Shown: positions 27,076-33,880 of the stretch, piece by piece
Layout of the letters: every line of letters starts with the position of its first letter
Position numbering within the stretch: position 1 is the first letter of the stretch
NCBI RefSeq assembly: GCF_016282985.1
Contig: NZ_JAEELZ010000002.1
Location: 1-33,880 of the forward strand
DNA: 33,880 bases
Origin: Methanosphaera sp.
Lineage (GTDB): Archaea > Methanobacteriota > Methanobacteria > Methanobacteriales > Methanobacteriaceae
Direction of reading: 5' to 3'
Made by a program: the position numbers and the translations under genes
The notes under the pieces: model-generated
What the model was told of the DNA's origin: nothing
The model's database searches: none
The model's input: the letters and a program-made list of their open reading frames with translations, nothing else

Positions 27076-28248
27076 TTAAACATCAACTCCCAATTTTTCT
27101 TCTTTTATTTTTATTATAAGTTCTTTCAACTCTTTTAAAGGCATATCAGTACGCATACCTGTTAATTTAAAATGAGTTCTTGAAATAAAATATCCTCTTG
27201 CTTTAATTTCATCAATTACATCGTTAATCTTTGGAGAACTAATTTTTAAATTTTTACATATTTTATGAATATCATAAAAAGTTACAGGACCTTCCGCTTC
27301 TTCGTAACATTGATTAAATAATTTTAATAAATCCTCTTTTTTGTTTAACTCCAACTCTTCAGCAGTATCAATCATATCACCAATAAATTCCTTATCAGAA
27401 ATATTTCCCAACCATAATGGACCTGCTACAAGATATTTTTCTCCACACTCAGGACATGTAGTTGGCACCTTTGGAACAAAGCCATAAAATGTGTCCCTAT
27501 GCAAACAATTTGGACAATGAGTTATGAAACCAATGTTATTCAAAGATTCGTTTGTTTTCTTTCCGCCTCTTTTTATAACTGCATATATTCTCATATAATG
27601 TTCAGTACTATGTGAAAATAATACATGCATGTATTTCTGATTGACTGCAAGGTTTCTTGCAATGAAAGCCAGCAGTATTCTAATACCATTTTCATGGCAA
27701 TACTCTGTTTTTAATGGTTGTGCACCATATTTTCTTAGACAAGGATCATGATATGTTCCACATAAAGCCGAAGTATCCGTAGCACTTATACAGATTAAAC
27801 CACCAGGCCTGATATTTATTGCAGTTGACTGAGTAAACATTGAAGGAGTACCGAACGGATCAATATCAATTATATCAAATAAACCCTTATTTGACTGCAA
27901 TAATACATTTGCGTCATTTTTTTCAACCTCTACATTGGAAATGTCATTCAAAACCATGTTCTTTTTAGCTATTTCAACTGCCAAAGGATTTACATCCCCA
28001 ACCAAAACCTTTTCTACTCCCTGAATTTCTTTGGAATACCTTGCTCCCCTTATACCGGTACCTCCAAATGCATCGAATATTACCACGTCATGATCCAATG
28101 ATTTCCTATATTGATTTAGAACCACTACCGAAATATCCCTATTTAACTCCATTACAGGATTATAAAAAACCGGTGCCTTTGCAGAAACTTTTTCAAAATC
28201 AGGAACTTCTATCTTTACAAGCCCCTCTTCAATATAATGTGTGTCCAT
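27076..28248 (-). CDS. trm1: tRNA (guanine-26-N2) dimethyltransferase Trm1
   Basis: A 390-residue SAM-dependent enzyme that makes N2,N2-dimethylguanosine at position 26 of tRNA. The opening EEGLVKIEVPDFEKVSAKAP with VFYNPVMELNRDIS is typical. SAM motif I is FDAFGGTGIRGARY, and the catalytic DIDPFGTPSMF follows. A zinc ribbon lies at about residues 237-267 (HCPNC and TCPEC). The C-terminal winged-helix-like part is present. Its end is ten bases from the convergent exported-protein gene. Complete. Confidence 0.92.
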   Translation of the reverse strand: MDTHYIEEGLVKIEVPDFEKVSAKAPVFYNPVMELNRDISVVVLNQYRKSLDHDVVIFDAFGGTGIRGARYSKEIQGVEKVLVGDVNPLAVEIAKKNMVLNDISNVEVEKNDANVLLQSNKGLFDIIDIDPFGTPSMFTQSTAINIRPGGLICISATDTSALCGTYHDPCLRKYGAQPLKTEYCHENGIRILLAFIARNLAVNQKYMHVLFSHSTEHYMRIYAVIKRGGKKTNESLNNIGFITHCPNCLHRDTFYGFVPKVPTTCPECGEKYLVAGPLWLGNISDKEFIGDMIDTAEELELNKKEDLLKLFNQCYEEAEGPVTFYDIHKICKNLKISSPKINDVIDEIKARGYFISRTHFKLTGMRTDMPLKELKELIIKIKEEKLGVDV

Positions 28249-28435
28249 CTATGTAACTCCTTAATTTAGATTTTATAATATTTGTATATATTTAAAAAAT
28301 TCCTAATATACTTTAAAGATAGTAGCGTGAAAAAAATTATTAAGTAAAAACAAGATAATAAATATTATAGATAATTGATGAAAAAGACAATTAACATCAA
28401 CTACCAAATAATTGATTACTATAAGTGGCGAAATT

Positions 28436-29527
28436 ATGATAAATATAGCAAAACCTATAATTAGTGATGAAGAAATCGAAGCAGTAACCGAAGTTCTAAA
28501 ATCAGGAATGTTAGCTCAAGGTCCTAAAGTTGACGAATTTGAAAAGAAATTTGCAGAATATTCCGAAGCAAAATATGGAATTGCAACAAGTTCAGGTACA
28601 ACTGCATTACACACAGCACTTGTAGCTGCAGGAGTTGAAAGAGGTGACGAAGTAATCACAACACCATTTACATTTGCAGCAACCTCAAATTCTATTTTAT
28701 ATTCTGATGCTACACCGGTATATGCGGATATTGATCCAAAAACATTCAACTTAAATCCTGAAAAGATTGAAGAAAAAATTACCGACAAAACCAAAGCAAT
28801 AGTACCTGTACACCTTTATGGACAGCCTGCAGACATGGATCCAATTTTAGAAATTGCAGAAAAACATGACTTGAAAGTTATTGAAGATGCTGCTCAAGCA
28901 CATGGTTCAACATACAAAGGAAAAAAAATCGGAAGTATCGGTGACTTAGGATGTTTCAGTTTCTATCCTACAAAAAACATGACTACCGGTGAAGGTGGTA
29001 TGGTTACAACCAATGATGATGATTTAGCTGAAAAATCAGCAATGATTCGTGCTCATGGTGAAAGTAAAAGATACGAACAATCTCTTTTAGGTTACAACTA
29101 CAGAATGACAGATATTGCAGCAAGTATAGGAATAGTTCAATTAAAATCAATAGATAAATTCAACGAAAAAAGAAATGAAAATGCAAAATATTTATCTGAA
29201 GGTTTATCTGACGTGGAAGGAATAACCACCCCATGTGTTGACAGTAACGTTACCCACGTATTCCACCAGTACACAATAAGAGTTTCCAAAGACAGAGACG
29301 AATTCAAACAGTTCCTCACCGACAATGAAATTGGTACCGGAGTTCATTATCCTATAGTATTATACAAACAACCATATTACCAAAACCTTGGCATAACCGG
29401 AAACTGTCCTGAAGCTGAATTGGCTGCAAATCAAGTAATTTCATTACCAGTACATCCTTCACTTACTACCGAAGAACTGGATACAATTATAGAAACTGTT
29501 AAAAAAGGTTCTGAAAAACTATTATAA
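28436..29527 (+). CDS. DegT/DnrJ/EryC1/StrS-family sugar aminotransferase
   Basis: A 363-residue PLP-dependent aminotransferase acting on nucleotide-linked keto sugars, as in perosamine or related surface-sugar synthesis. [13 protein letters not shown] forms the PLP phosphate pocket, [19 protein letters not shown] carries the PLP aspartate, and [15 protein letters not shown] carries the Schiff-base lysine. [17 protein letters not shown] is conserved. I use the ATG at 28436 ([13 protein letters not shown]) because the longer frame starts at a TTG without support. The exact sugar cannot be read from sequence. It may be cotranscribed with the thiolase gene 54 bases on. Confidence 0.88.
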   Translation: MINIAKPIISDEEIEAVTEVLKSGMLAQGPKVDEFEKKFAEYSEAKYGIATSSGTTALHTALVAAGVERGDEVITTPFTFAATSNSILYSDATPVYADIDPKTFNLNPEKIEEKITDKTKAIVPVHLYGQPADMDPILEIAEKHDLKVIEDAAQAHGSTYKGKKIGSIGDLGCFSFYPTKNMTTGEGGMVTTNDDDLAEKSAMIRAHGESKRYEQSLLGYNYRMTDIAASIGIVQLKSIDKFNEKRNENAKYLSEGLSDVEGITTPCVDSNVTHVFHQYTIRVSKDRDEFKQFLTDNEIGTGVHYPIVLYKQPYYQNLGITGNCPEAELAANQVISLPVHPSLTTEELDTIIETVKKGSEKLL

Positions 29528-29581
29528 TTAATCTCCCCCTTTTTATTCTCTTTTTTTATAAAAAAACTTAGGAACATCAGC

Positions 29582-30436
29582 ATGAAAATAGAACAGACAT
29601 CATTTAACAGATATGTTAAAGAAAATGTTTTTGAAACCATAAAAACTTACCATCTCATTAATCCAAATGATAGGATAATGATTGGAGTATCCGGCGGAAA
29701 AGACAGTATTTTAACATTACATATGTTAAATAAATATAAAACAGAAAATAAGGTTAATTTCGACATAGAAGCCGTGTGCATTGATGAGGGAATTAAGGGA
29801 TACAGAGAAGAAGGCATTAAAACTGCAAAAGATAATTGTAAAAGATTGGACATTCCATTAACAGTTTATTCCTTCAAAGATGAATGGCACTATGATTTAG
29901 ATGACATCAGTGACATTTATAAAAGCACGTGCATGCCCTGCGGTGTTTATAGAAGATACCTGTTAAATAAGATTTCTTCCGAACATGACTGTGATAAAAT
30001 TGCAACAGGACACAATATGGACGATGAGATACAATCATTTTTAATGACCTTTGCCAGAAATGATCAGAACAAATTTCCAAAATTTTCTCCAATACTGGAT
30101 AAAATACACGAAAACATGGTGCCACGAATTAAACCATTATGGAGATTACCTGAAAAAGATGTTGGAATATGGTGTGTTGTAAATAATATTCCAATCCATA
30201 ATGAAGAATGTCCATACTCCGTAACATCACTCAGAAGTGAAGTAAAATTATTATTGAATAAAATAGAAGAAAAAGAGAAGGGTACTAAAAGGAATATATT
30301 TAATTCCTTCGAAAAAACATTTAAAATCAAACAGGAAAATATAAAATTAAATAATTGTGAAAATTGTGGACAACCAACAGCCAGAAGTCCATGTAAAGCC
30401 TGTGAAATTACAGAAGAGATAAAAAGTAAATTATAA
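29582..30436 (+). CDS. ncsA: tRNA 2-thiolation enzyme, NcsA/TtuA family
   Basis: A 284-residue adenylating thiolase that makes 2-thiouridine in tRNA. The PP-loop SGGKDS is at residues 37-42. Three cysteines for the [4Fe-4S] cluster are in place: CMPC at 117-120 and C210 in NEECPYS. GHNMDDE follows. A C-terminal zinc finger (CENCGQP and SPCKAC) closes the protein. The usual N-terminal CxxC zinc finger is missing: the protein starts where its second half would be, with Glu and Ser in place of cysteines. The frame upstream reaches a stop within 57 bases without coding for one. AGGA precedes the ATG. Confidence 0.82.
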   Translation: MKIEQTSFNRYVKENVFETIKTYHLINPNDRIMIGVSGGKDSILTLHMLNKYKTENKVNFDIEAVCIDEGIKGYREEGIKTAKDNCKRLDIPLTVYSFKDEWHYDLDDISDIYKSTCMPCGVYRRYLLNKISSEHDCDKIATGHNMDDEIQSFLMTFARNDQNKFPKFSPILDKIHENMVPRIKPLWRLPEKDVGIWCVVNNIPIHNEECPYSVTSLRSEVKLLLNKIEEKEKGTKRNIFNSFEKTFKIKQENIKLNNCENCGQPTARSPCKACEITEEIKSKL

Positions 30437-30646
30437 CTGGTCAGCGGTTTTGAAAATAGTACCGCCATATATCTCTTCCTGCATATCCTGAACTGCCCTT
30501 GCTGCCAAATCAGCCGTTTCTGCTATTTTTAATATTCGTCTTTTTCTAACGTTTAATGTTTTTCCACAGGTACATTTTTTAGTTTTTGAACCTTCTTTTG
30601 AGTATAACACCCTACCACAATCACACCTGTAAATTAAATATGTCAT
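30431..30646 (-). CDS. DUF1922 zinc-ribbon-like protein
   Basis: A 71-residue protein matching the DUF1922 family, known from a Methanothermobacter protein of solved structure (MTH1184, from memory). YRCDCGRVLYSKEGSKTKKC and CTCGKT give two CxC pairs, a compact metal-binding knuckle. The C-terminal helix ends in EEIYGGTIF. AGGTGGTG is a strong ribosome site. It follows the TraB-family gene by 17 bases and overlaps the end of the convergent thiolase by six. Function unknown for the family. Confidence 0.85.
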   Translation of the reverse strand: MTYLIYRCDCGRVLYSKEGSKTKKCTCGKTLNVRKRRILKIAETADLAARAVQDMQEEIYGGTIFKTADQL

Positions 30647-30663
30647 CGCACCACCTTTAATAA

Positions 30664-31983
30664 TTAAATACCAAATATTGCATGAAGATACGGTAAAAAT
30701 ACGTTATTAATCGTTATCAGAACACCTATTGTACATCCCAGATTGGTTCCGATAACCACCAGTATAACCCTAAATAATTTATTGTGCCATAAATCACCGA
30801 ACGTTTCGAAATCTGCCAGTTCATGCATGTCATCAAAACCTACCTTACGTAATTTTCCTTCCACCAATCCGGAAAACCATCCTGCTGCAAGCAATGGATG
30901 AATTACAGTTATTGGAGCAACGAGAAATGCCACTATTGCAGACTGTATTTTTGAACCTGACAACAATGAACCAAGAAAAGCTCCTCCCCCTGCAAATATC
31001 AGATAGTTTATCAATCCACCCTCTATATTAATACCCTGAAAAAATGCTACAATGAATATTAAAACGAATAACAGAGGAATAAGATACAGGATTATTTTGG
31101 TTATGGAAAATCTTGATTCCTTGATGTAATTTAAACTATCCAATGACGGAATCGTTTCAGGATTGCTTAGGAAAGTCAATATTCCCTGTTTATGACCTGC
31201 ACCCACTACCGCCACAACGTTTTTATCTTCCAGACTTTTCAGATTGTATGCCATGTATGCGTCCCTTTCATGAACCAATGCATTATATCCTCCGGGAGAT
31301 GCTTCTTTAAAGTAATTCATCACTTCGGTAATTGTGTCTTCCTGTTTTAATTTTTCAATCTCTTCCTCGATTGATTCCTCTTCATCATTTCCGAAAAGAT
31401 ATGAAGCAACAAGTTCATATATAAAGGTAAGTTTTTCCTTTAAAGTCATACCGTTAATTGTTCGTTTAAGGGTAATCTGTATATTACGGTCTATTAAGGC
31501 AACATCAGCATTTACTTCCTTGGCTATTCTTGCTGCTTCCAACATTTCAGAACCCGGTTTGACACCAACATCTTCACCCATCCTTTTTTGGGTATTGGAC
31601 AAGAATGCCGTGACTAATGTTACAATCAGATTGGATGATTTTAAAAGGGTTTTCAAATCCATTTTTTCTTCACGTACAACTCCGTAACTTTCATCCAATA
31701 ATCTCTGATATCTTCCCAGATCCAGTTCTATTGCAACTATTTCCGGTTTTTTTTCATAAATTGTTTCCCTTACGGAATCAACACTTTTTTCGGATATGTG
31801 TGCAGTTCCCACAATTTCCAATGAAGGTTCGTGTATTGGTTCAATAATATCTTCTTCAACTTCGGCGGAATCGGTTACATCAATATGTTCTTCTGAATCT
31901 GTGTTGTCATTAGGATAAATTCTAAGTATTGGTGGTCTGTGAAAATAAAGGTCCTTATCTTCATTTTGATTAATGTCACTCAT
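30664..31983 (-). CDS. TraB/PrgY-family membrane protein
   Basis: A 439-residue TraB-family protein. The N-terminal TraB domain begins near residue 55 with LEIVGTAHISEKSVDSVRE, followed by VAIELDLGRYQRL, and ends with VVAVVGAGHKQGI. These GTAHIS, ELD and GAGH motifs are the family's putative metalloprotease-like site. Residues about 293-439 form several hydrophobic spans. An acidic N-terminal extension precedes the domain. Bacterial relatives shut down pheromone activity. The archaeal role is unknown. It is the first gene of a pair with DUF1922. Confidence 0.85.
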   Translation of the reverse strand: MSDINQNEDKDLYFHRPPILRIYPNDNTDSEEHIDVTDSAEVEEDIIEPIHEPSLEIVGTAHISEKSVDSVRETIYEKKPEIVAIELDLGRYQRLLDESYGVVREEKMDLKTLLKSSNLIVTLVTAFLSNTQKRMGEDVGVKPGSEMLEAARIAKEVNADVALIDRNIQITLKRTINGMTLKEKLTFIYELVASYLFGNDEEESIEEEIEKLKQEDTITEVMNYFKEASPGGYNALVHERDAYMAYNLKSLEDKNVVAVVGAGHKQGILTFLSNPETIPSLDSLNYIKESRFSITKIILYLIPLLFVLIFIVAFFQGINIEGGLINYLIFAGGGAFLGSLLSGSKIQSAIVAFLVAPITVIHPLLAAGWFSGLVEGKLRKVGFDDMHELADFETFGDLWHNKLFRVILVVIGTNLGCTIGVLITINNVFLPYLHAIFGI

Positions 31984-32146
31984 TTTATCACAATTATAAT
32001 TATTTATATTGAATACAATTTTTTTATTTAGTAATATCTATAAATTATATATAACTTATTTTTTTTAAACTATTTCAATTTTAGTTAATTTTCAATTACA
32101 AAAAAACAATTATTAGTTATGAATATATATTATATAAGGACAGGAT

Positions 32147-32668
32147 ATGATGAAAATTATTACTACACCAATGTGCGAAGATGTTCTTAGGATATCCGGA
32201 CTGACTGAGTATCAGGTTGTTAATCCAGATGAGATTAAAGATGCCGATATTGCGATATTATTATCTGAAACCAGATCCGAAATTCCGAAATTATCAATTA
32301 AGTTAAATACATTTTCCCAGGTATATGAAAGTGTTCTTAAAATTCAAAGCCGTTTCAATACAGAAATAAATCAGGAAGAAATGGAAATTATAAAGAATTT
32401 AATTGATGAGAATAATGAAAAAAAAGATAATAGAAAAGATACTAAAGTAAAAGTATACAGTAATTTTTTAAAGGATATCATACTTGATATGGGTTTTACA
32501 ATAGATGATGATTATGATTATATGGTAGTTCCCGATTATTTGGATATCGAAGAAAATAATGAGGACTGTATTGTCATCCCATCACATAAAAATGTTTCAA
32601 AAAGCATTGTAGAAAGAGTTAAAAATAGATATGATTTATTGGAGAGGAAATTATGTATGAAACAATGA
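32147..32668 (+). CDS. Unknown protein translationally coupled to mmp7
   Basis: A 173-residue protein with two parts joined by a charged linker ([13 protein letters not shown], about residues 85-97). The first part ([20 protein letters not shown], then [14 protein letters not shown]) alternates strand and helix in Rossmann style. The second ([20 protein letters not shown]) is acidic. There is no signal or membrane span. AGGA precedes the start, and a second ATG follows immediately. Its 3' end overlaps mmp7 by 16 bases, implying coupled translation. It is probably methanogen-specific, and perhaps one of the small marker proteins. I cannot assign a number. Confidence 0.7.
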   Translation: MMKIITTPMCEDVLRISGLTEYQVVNPDEIKDADIAILLSETRSEIPKLSIKLNTFSQVYESVLKIQSRFNTEINQEEMEIIKNLIDENNEKKDNRKDTKVKVYSNFLKDIILDMGFTIDDDYDYMVVPDYLDIEENNEDCIVIPSHKNVSKSIVERVKNRYDLLERKLCMKQ

Positions 32669-33561
32669 CATATACCGGTGGTATTCATAAACATTATGAG
32701 ATTGAAGAGTTAATTGAAGATTTAGGTGGATTTATTTTACAAAAGAATGAATCCCAATTAGATATTACTTTGACAATAGCCATACCTGCAGAAGATGTGG
32801 ATAAGATTGAAGTTAAAGCTAAAGAACTGTTGGGTGATGTTGAATTATCACCATTGGCAAGTACGGAAATAGCTGTAGTTTCACCTACTCTTGCAAGACA
32901 ACACTTGCCTCACGCAGCATGTGATATTGCAGAATACCTTAGAAGATATGGAACAAAAACCAACATGATCGGATTGGCCAGAGGTGCAGGTAAGGGTATT
33001 TCCCAGATCAGCAAACCTGAAAAGGATTTAATTGAAGAACATGACCTTGCCATCTTTTCATTAGGTAGTTTTGAAGACTGTATTCGTAAAAAAACACACC
33101 TGTTTGAAGATATTGACATACCCGTCATTGTTGTGGGCAGTCCTGAACTGGAAGCTGAAGAAATAAATGCCAATGCCTACGTTTCAGGTTTTGGAAGAAT
33201 TCCAAGAAGACTTAAACGTGGTGAAAACATCAGGGCTTTAAGAAAATTAGCAGAAACTGCTGAAGACATTATCGCAAAACAAAAAGAGGAACAGACTGAT
33301 GATCCTCTGATTATATCACCTGTTATTGCAAAAATAGCTATTGAAAGAAGTGTGGAAGAAGTTGAACACATTAACTCTCCTATGGCACTGGTAAGTCAAT
33401 TGGATGGTGTTCGTGTAAAATTGCCTTACGATGAATTCCATGAAAAAATAGCTGAAGTAAATGTTGAAGGATACCGTTTGGGTGATATTGCAGAAATTAA
33501 AAAATCAAAAATGTATGATCATATCCTAGTAAAAATACTTCCGGAAACATCCTTATATTAA
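32653..33561 (+). CDS. mmp7: Methanogenesis marker protein 7
   Basis: A 302-residue protein of the marker 7 family, found in methanogens and reported with McrC in the ATP-dependent component A3a that activates methyl-CoM reductase. Recognisable parts are [20 protein letters not shown], then [20 protein letters not shown] and [17 protein letters not shown]. It contains a single dispersed cysteine pair and no obvious cluster motif, and is predicted cytoplasmic. I take the ATG at 32653, five bases after GAGG. An ATG 12 bases on would be further from this site. T-rich sequence after the stop fits transcript termination. Confidence 0.85.
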   Translation: MYETMTYTGGIHKHYEIEELIEDLGGFILQKNESQLDITLTIAIPAEDVDKIEVKAKELLGDVELSPLASTEIAVVSPTLARQHLPHAACDIAEYLRRYGTKTNMIGLARGAGKGISQISKPEKDLIEEHDLAIFSLGSFEDCIRKKTHLFEDIDIPVIVVGSPELEAEEINANAYVSGFGRIPRRLKRGENIRALRKLAETAEDIIAKQKEEQTDDPLIISPVIAKIAIERSVEEVEHINSPMALVSQLDGVRVKLPYDEFHEKIAEVNVEGYRLGDIAEIKKSKMYDHILVKILPETSLY

Positions 33562-33880
33562 TCTCCATATCTTTTCCTCTTTTTTTAAACATTTTAAAAA
33601 TATGGCTCTGTAGAAAACCTTGCTTTGAGGGAAATATGAGTAATAACCCAAATATAGTTTTATTACAGAGGGAAATATTTTATTTCAATATTTTCCTTTC
33701 TTCATCATAATACAATTCTCACTCATATTGAGTAATTGTATTTTTCATTTGATTCCTGCCTAATTGCCGCTAATGCTAAGCATAGTAAGTGGTACAGGCG
33801 ATCTCCGGGAAACCCTCGGTTCACATATAAAATACTTTGTTTATATAATTATATTTTTTTTAATCCTTCTCGTTGTATGT
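33562..33880. other. Non-coding terminal region with many inverted repeats
   Basis: 319 bases after mmp7 with no gene. It opens with a T-rich tract that probably ends the mmp7 transcript (about 33575-33587). From 33604 on it differs from ordinary spacers in holding closely packed repeats: CTCTGTA at 33606-33612 inverted as TACAGAG at 33664-33670, GAGGGAAATAT twice directly (33627-33637 and 33668-33678), and at least four hairpins. GGCTCTGTAGAAAACC at 33604 also looks like the terminal repeat of an insertion sequence. The window ends before the next gene. Confidence 0.55.
33711..33824. ncRNA. Possible structured RNA or IS200/IS605-type right end
   Basis: Hairpin 1 at 33711-33740 is TACAATT and ACTCA paired with TGAGT and AATTGTA, with a 3-base bulge and a 3-base loop. 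Hairpin 2 at 33758-33799 closes with GCCT/AGGC, continues with TGCC/GGTA, and contains ATGCT/AGCAT at its tip. Hairpin 3 at 33805-33819 is CCGGG against CCC and CGG with a bulge. It is followed by TTCAC. A hairpin and GGTTCAC at the edge is typical of right ends of IS200/IS605 elements, whose ends also encode guide-type RNA, but no tnpA or tnpB gene is visible. Confidence 0.3.

Noticed and set aside
28412-28435. Longer N-terminus of the DegT-family aminotransferase from a TTG
   Set aside because: The added residues have no counterpart in the family, and the ATG at 28436 gives the standard opening. The same reasoning rejects TTG extensions at sufB (10541), mmp14 (15283), mtrD (19139), cobY (12896) and the radical-SAM-like gene (5257).
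33751-33830. tRNA, RNase P RNA or signal-recognition-particle RNA at the right end
   Set aside because: The hairpin array has no proper tRNA T-arm and anticodon geometry, no RNase P conserved box and no SRP helix 8 core sequence, so none of these known RNAs is supported.

Overview
The window is a very AT-rich stretch of a hydrogen-using methanogenic archaeon. Gene content (methyl-CoM reductase, methyl-H4MPT:CoM methyltransferase, F420-non-reducing hydrogenase, methanogenesis marker proteins, coenzyme F420 and methanopterin genes), archaeal GGTGAT-type ribosome binding sites and extreme AT bias point to Methanobacteriales, most likely a Methanosphaera species. The genus call is inferred from protein style and base composition, not from a database match.

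Layout. (1) 366-4686, minus strand: an mrt-type methyl-coenzyme M reductase operon in order B-D-G-A, with no C gene. (2) 5287-6216, plus strand: a lone radical-SAM-like protein that appears to lack one cluster cysteine. (3) 6439-9242, minus strand: mvhDGA, the Ni-Fe hydrogenase module that feeds heterodisulfide reductase, without the usual mvhB polyferredoxin gene. (4) 9243-9816: a 574-base divergent control region carrying several separate palindromes, then sufC-sufB (9817-11773) for Fe-S cluster assembly. (5) 11922-13880: a PRC-barrel protein, CobY (cobamide synthesis) and the HtpX protease. (6) 20645-13886, minus strand: mcrC-mtrEDCBAFGH-mmp14, the sodium-pumping methyltransferase operon, headed by an mcrC detached from any mcr structural genes and ending with methanogenesis marker 14. 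(7) 20789-22774, plus strand: divergent mmp10 (McrA arginine methylation) and a probable taw2 (wyosine tRNA modification). (8) 25280-22767, minus strand: mptA, an uncharacterised conserved gene, and cofG, a small coenzyme-synthesis operon. (9) 25422-33561: an Lrp/AsnC regulator, an unrecognised membrane-anchored exported protein, Trm1, a DegT-family aminotransferase, an NcsA/TtuA-type tRNA thiolase lacking its N-terminal zinc finger, a DUF1922 zinc-ribbon protein with a TraB-family membrane protein, and an unknown gene overlapping mmp7. (10) 33562-33880: no gene, but a dense cluster of inverted repeats suggesting a structured RNA or a transposon end.

How the parts fit. Most of the window serves the last steps of methanogenesis. 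Mvh supplies electrons from H2. Mtr moves methyl groups between H4MPT and coenzyme M. Mrt makes methane. McrC, Mmp7 and Mmp10 activate or modify the reductase. MptA, CofG, CobY and SufBC supply methanopterin, F420, cobamide and Fe-S clusters.

The points most worth following are the orphaned mcrC at the head of the mtr operon, the palindrome-rich mvh/suf control region with a candidate DtxR-type box, the unknown partner of mmp7, the unknown gene between mptA and cofG, and the two structured non-coding segments at the window's ends. I saw no CRISPR array, rRNA, recognisable tRNA or complete insertion sequence.
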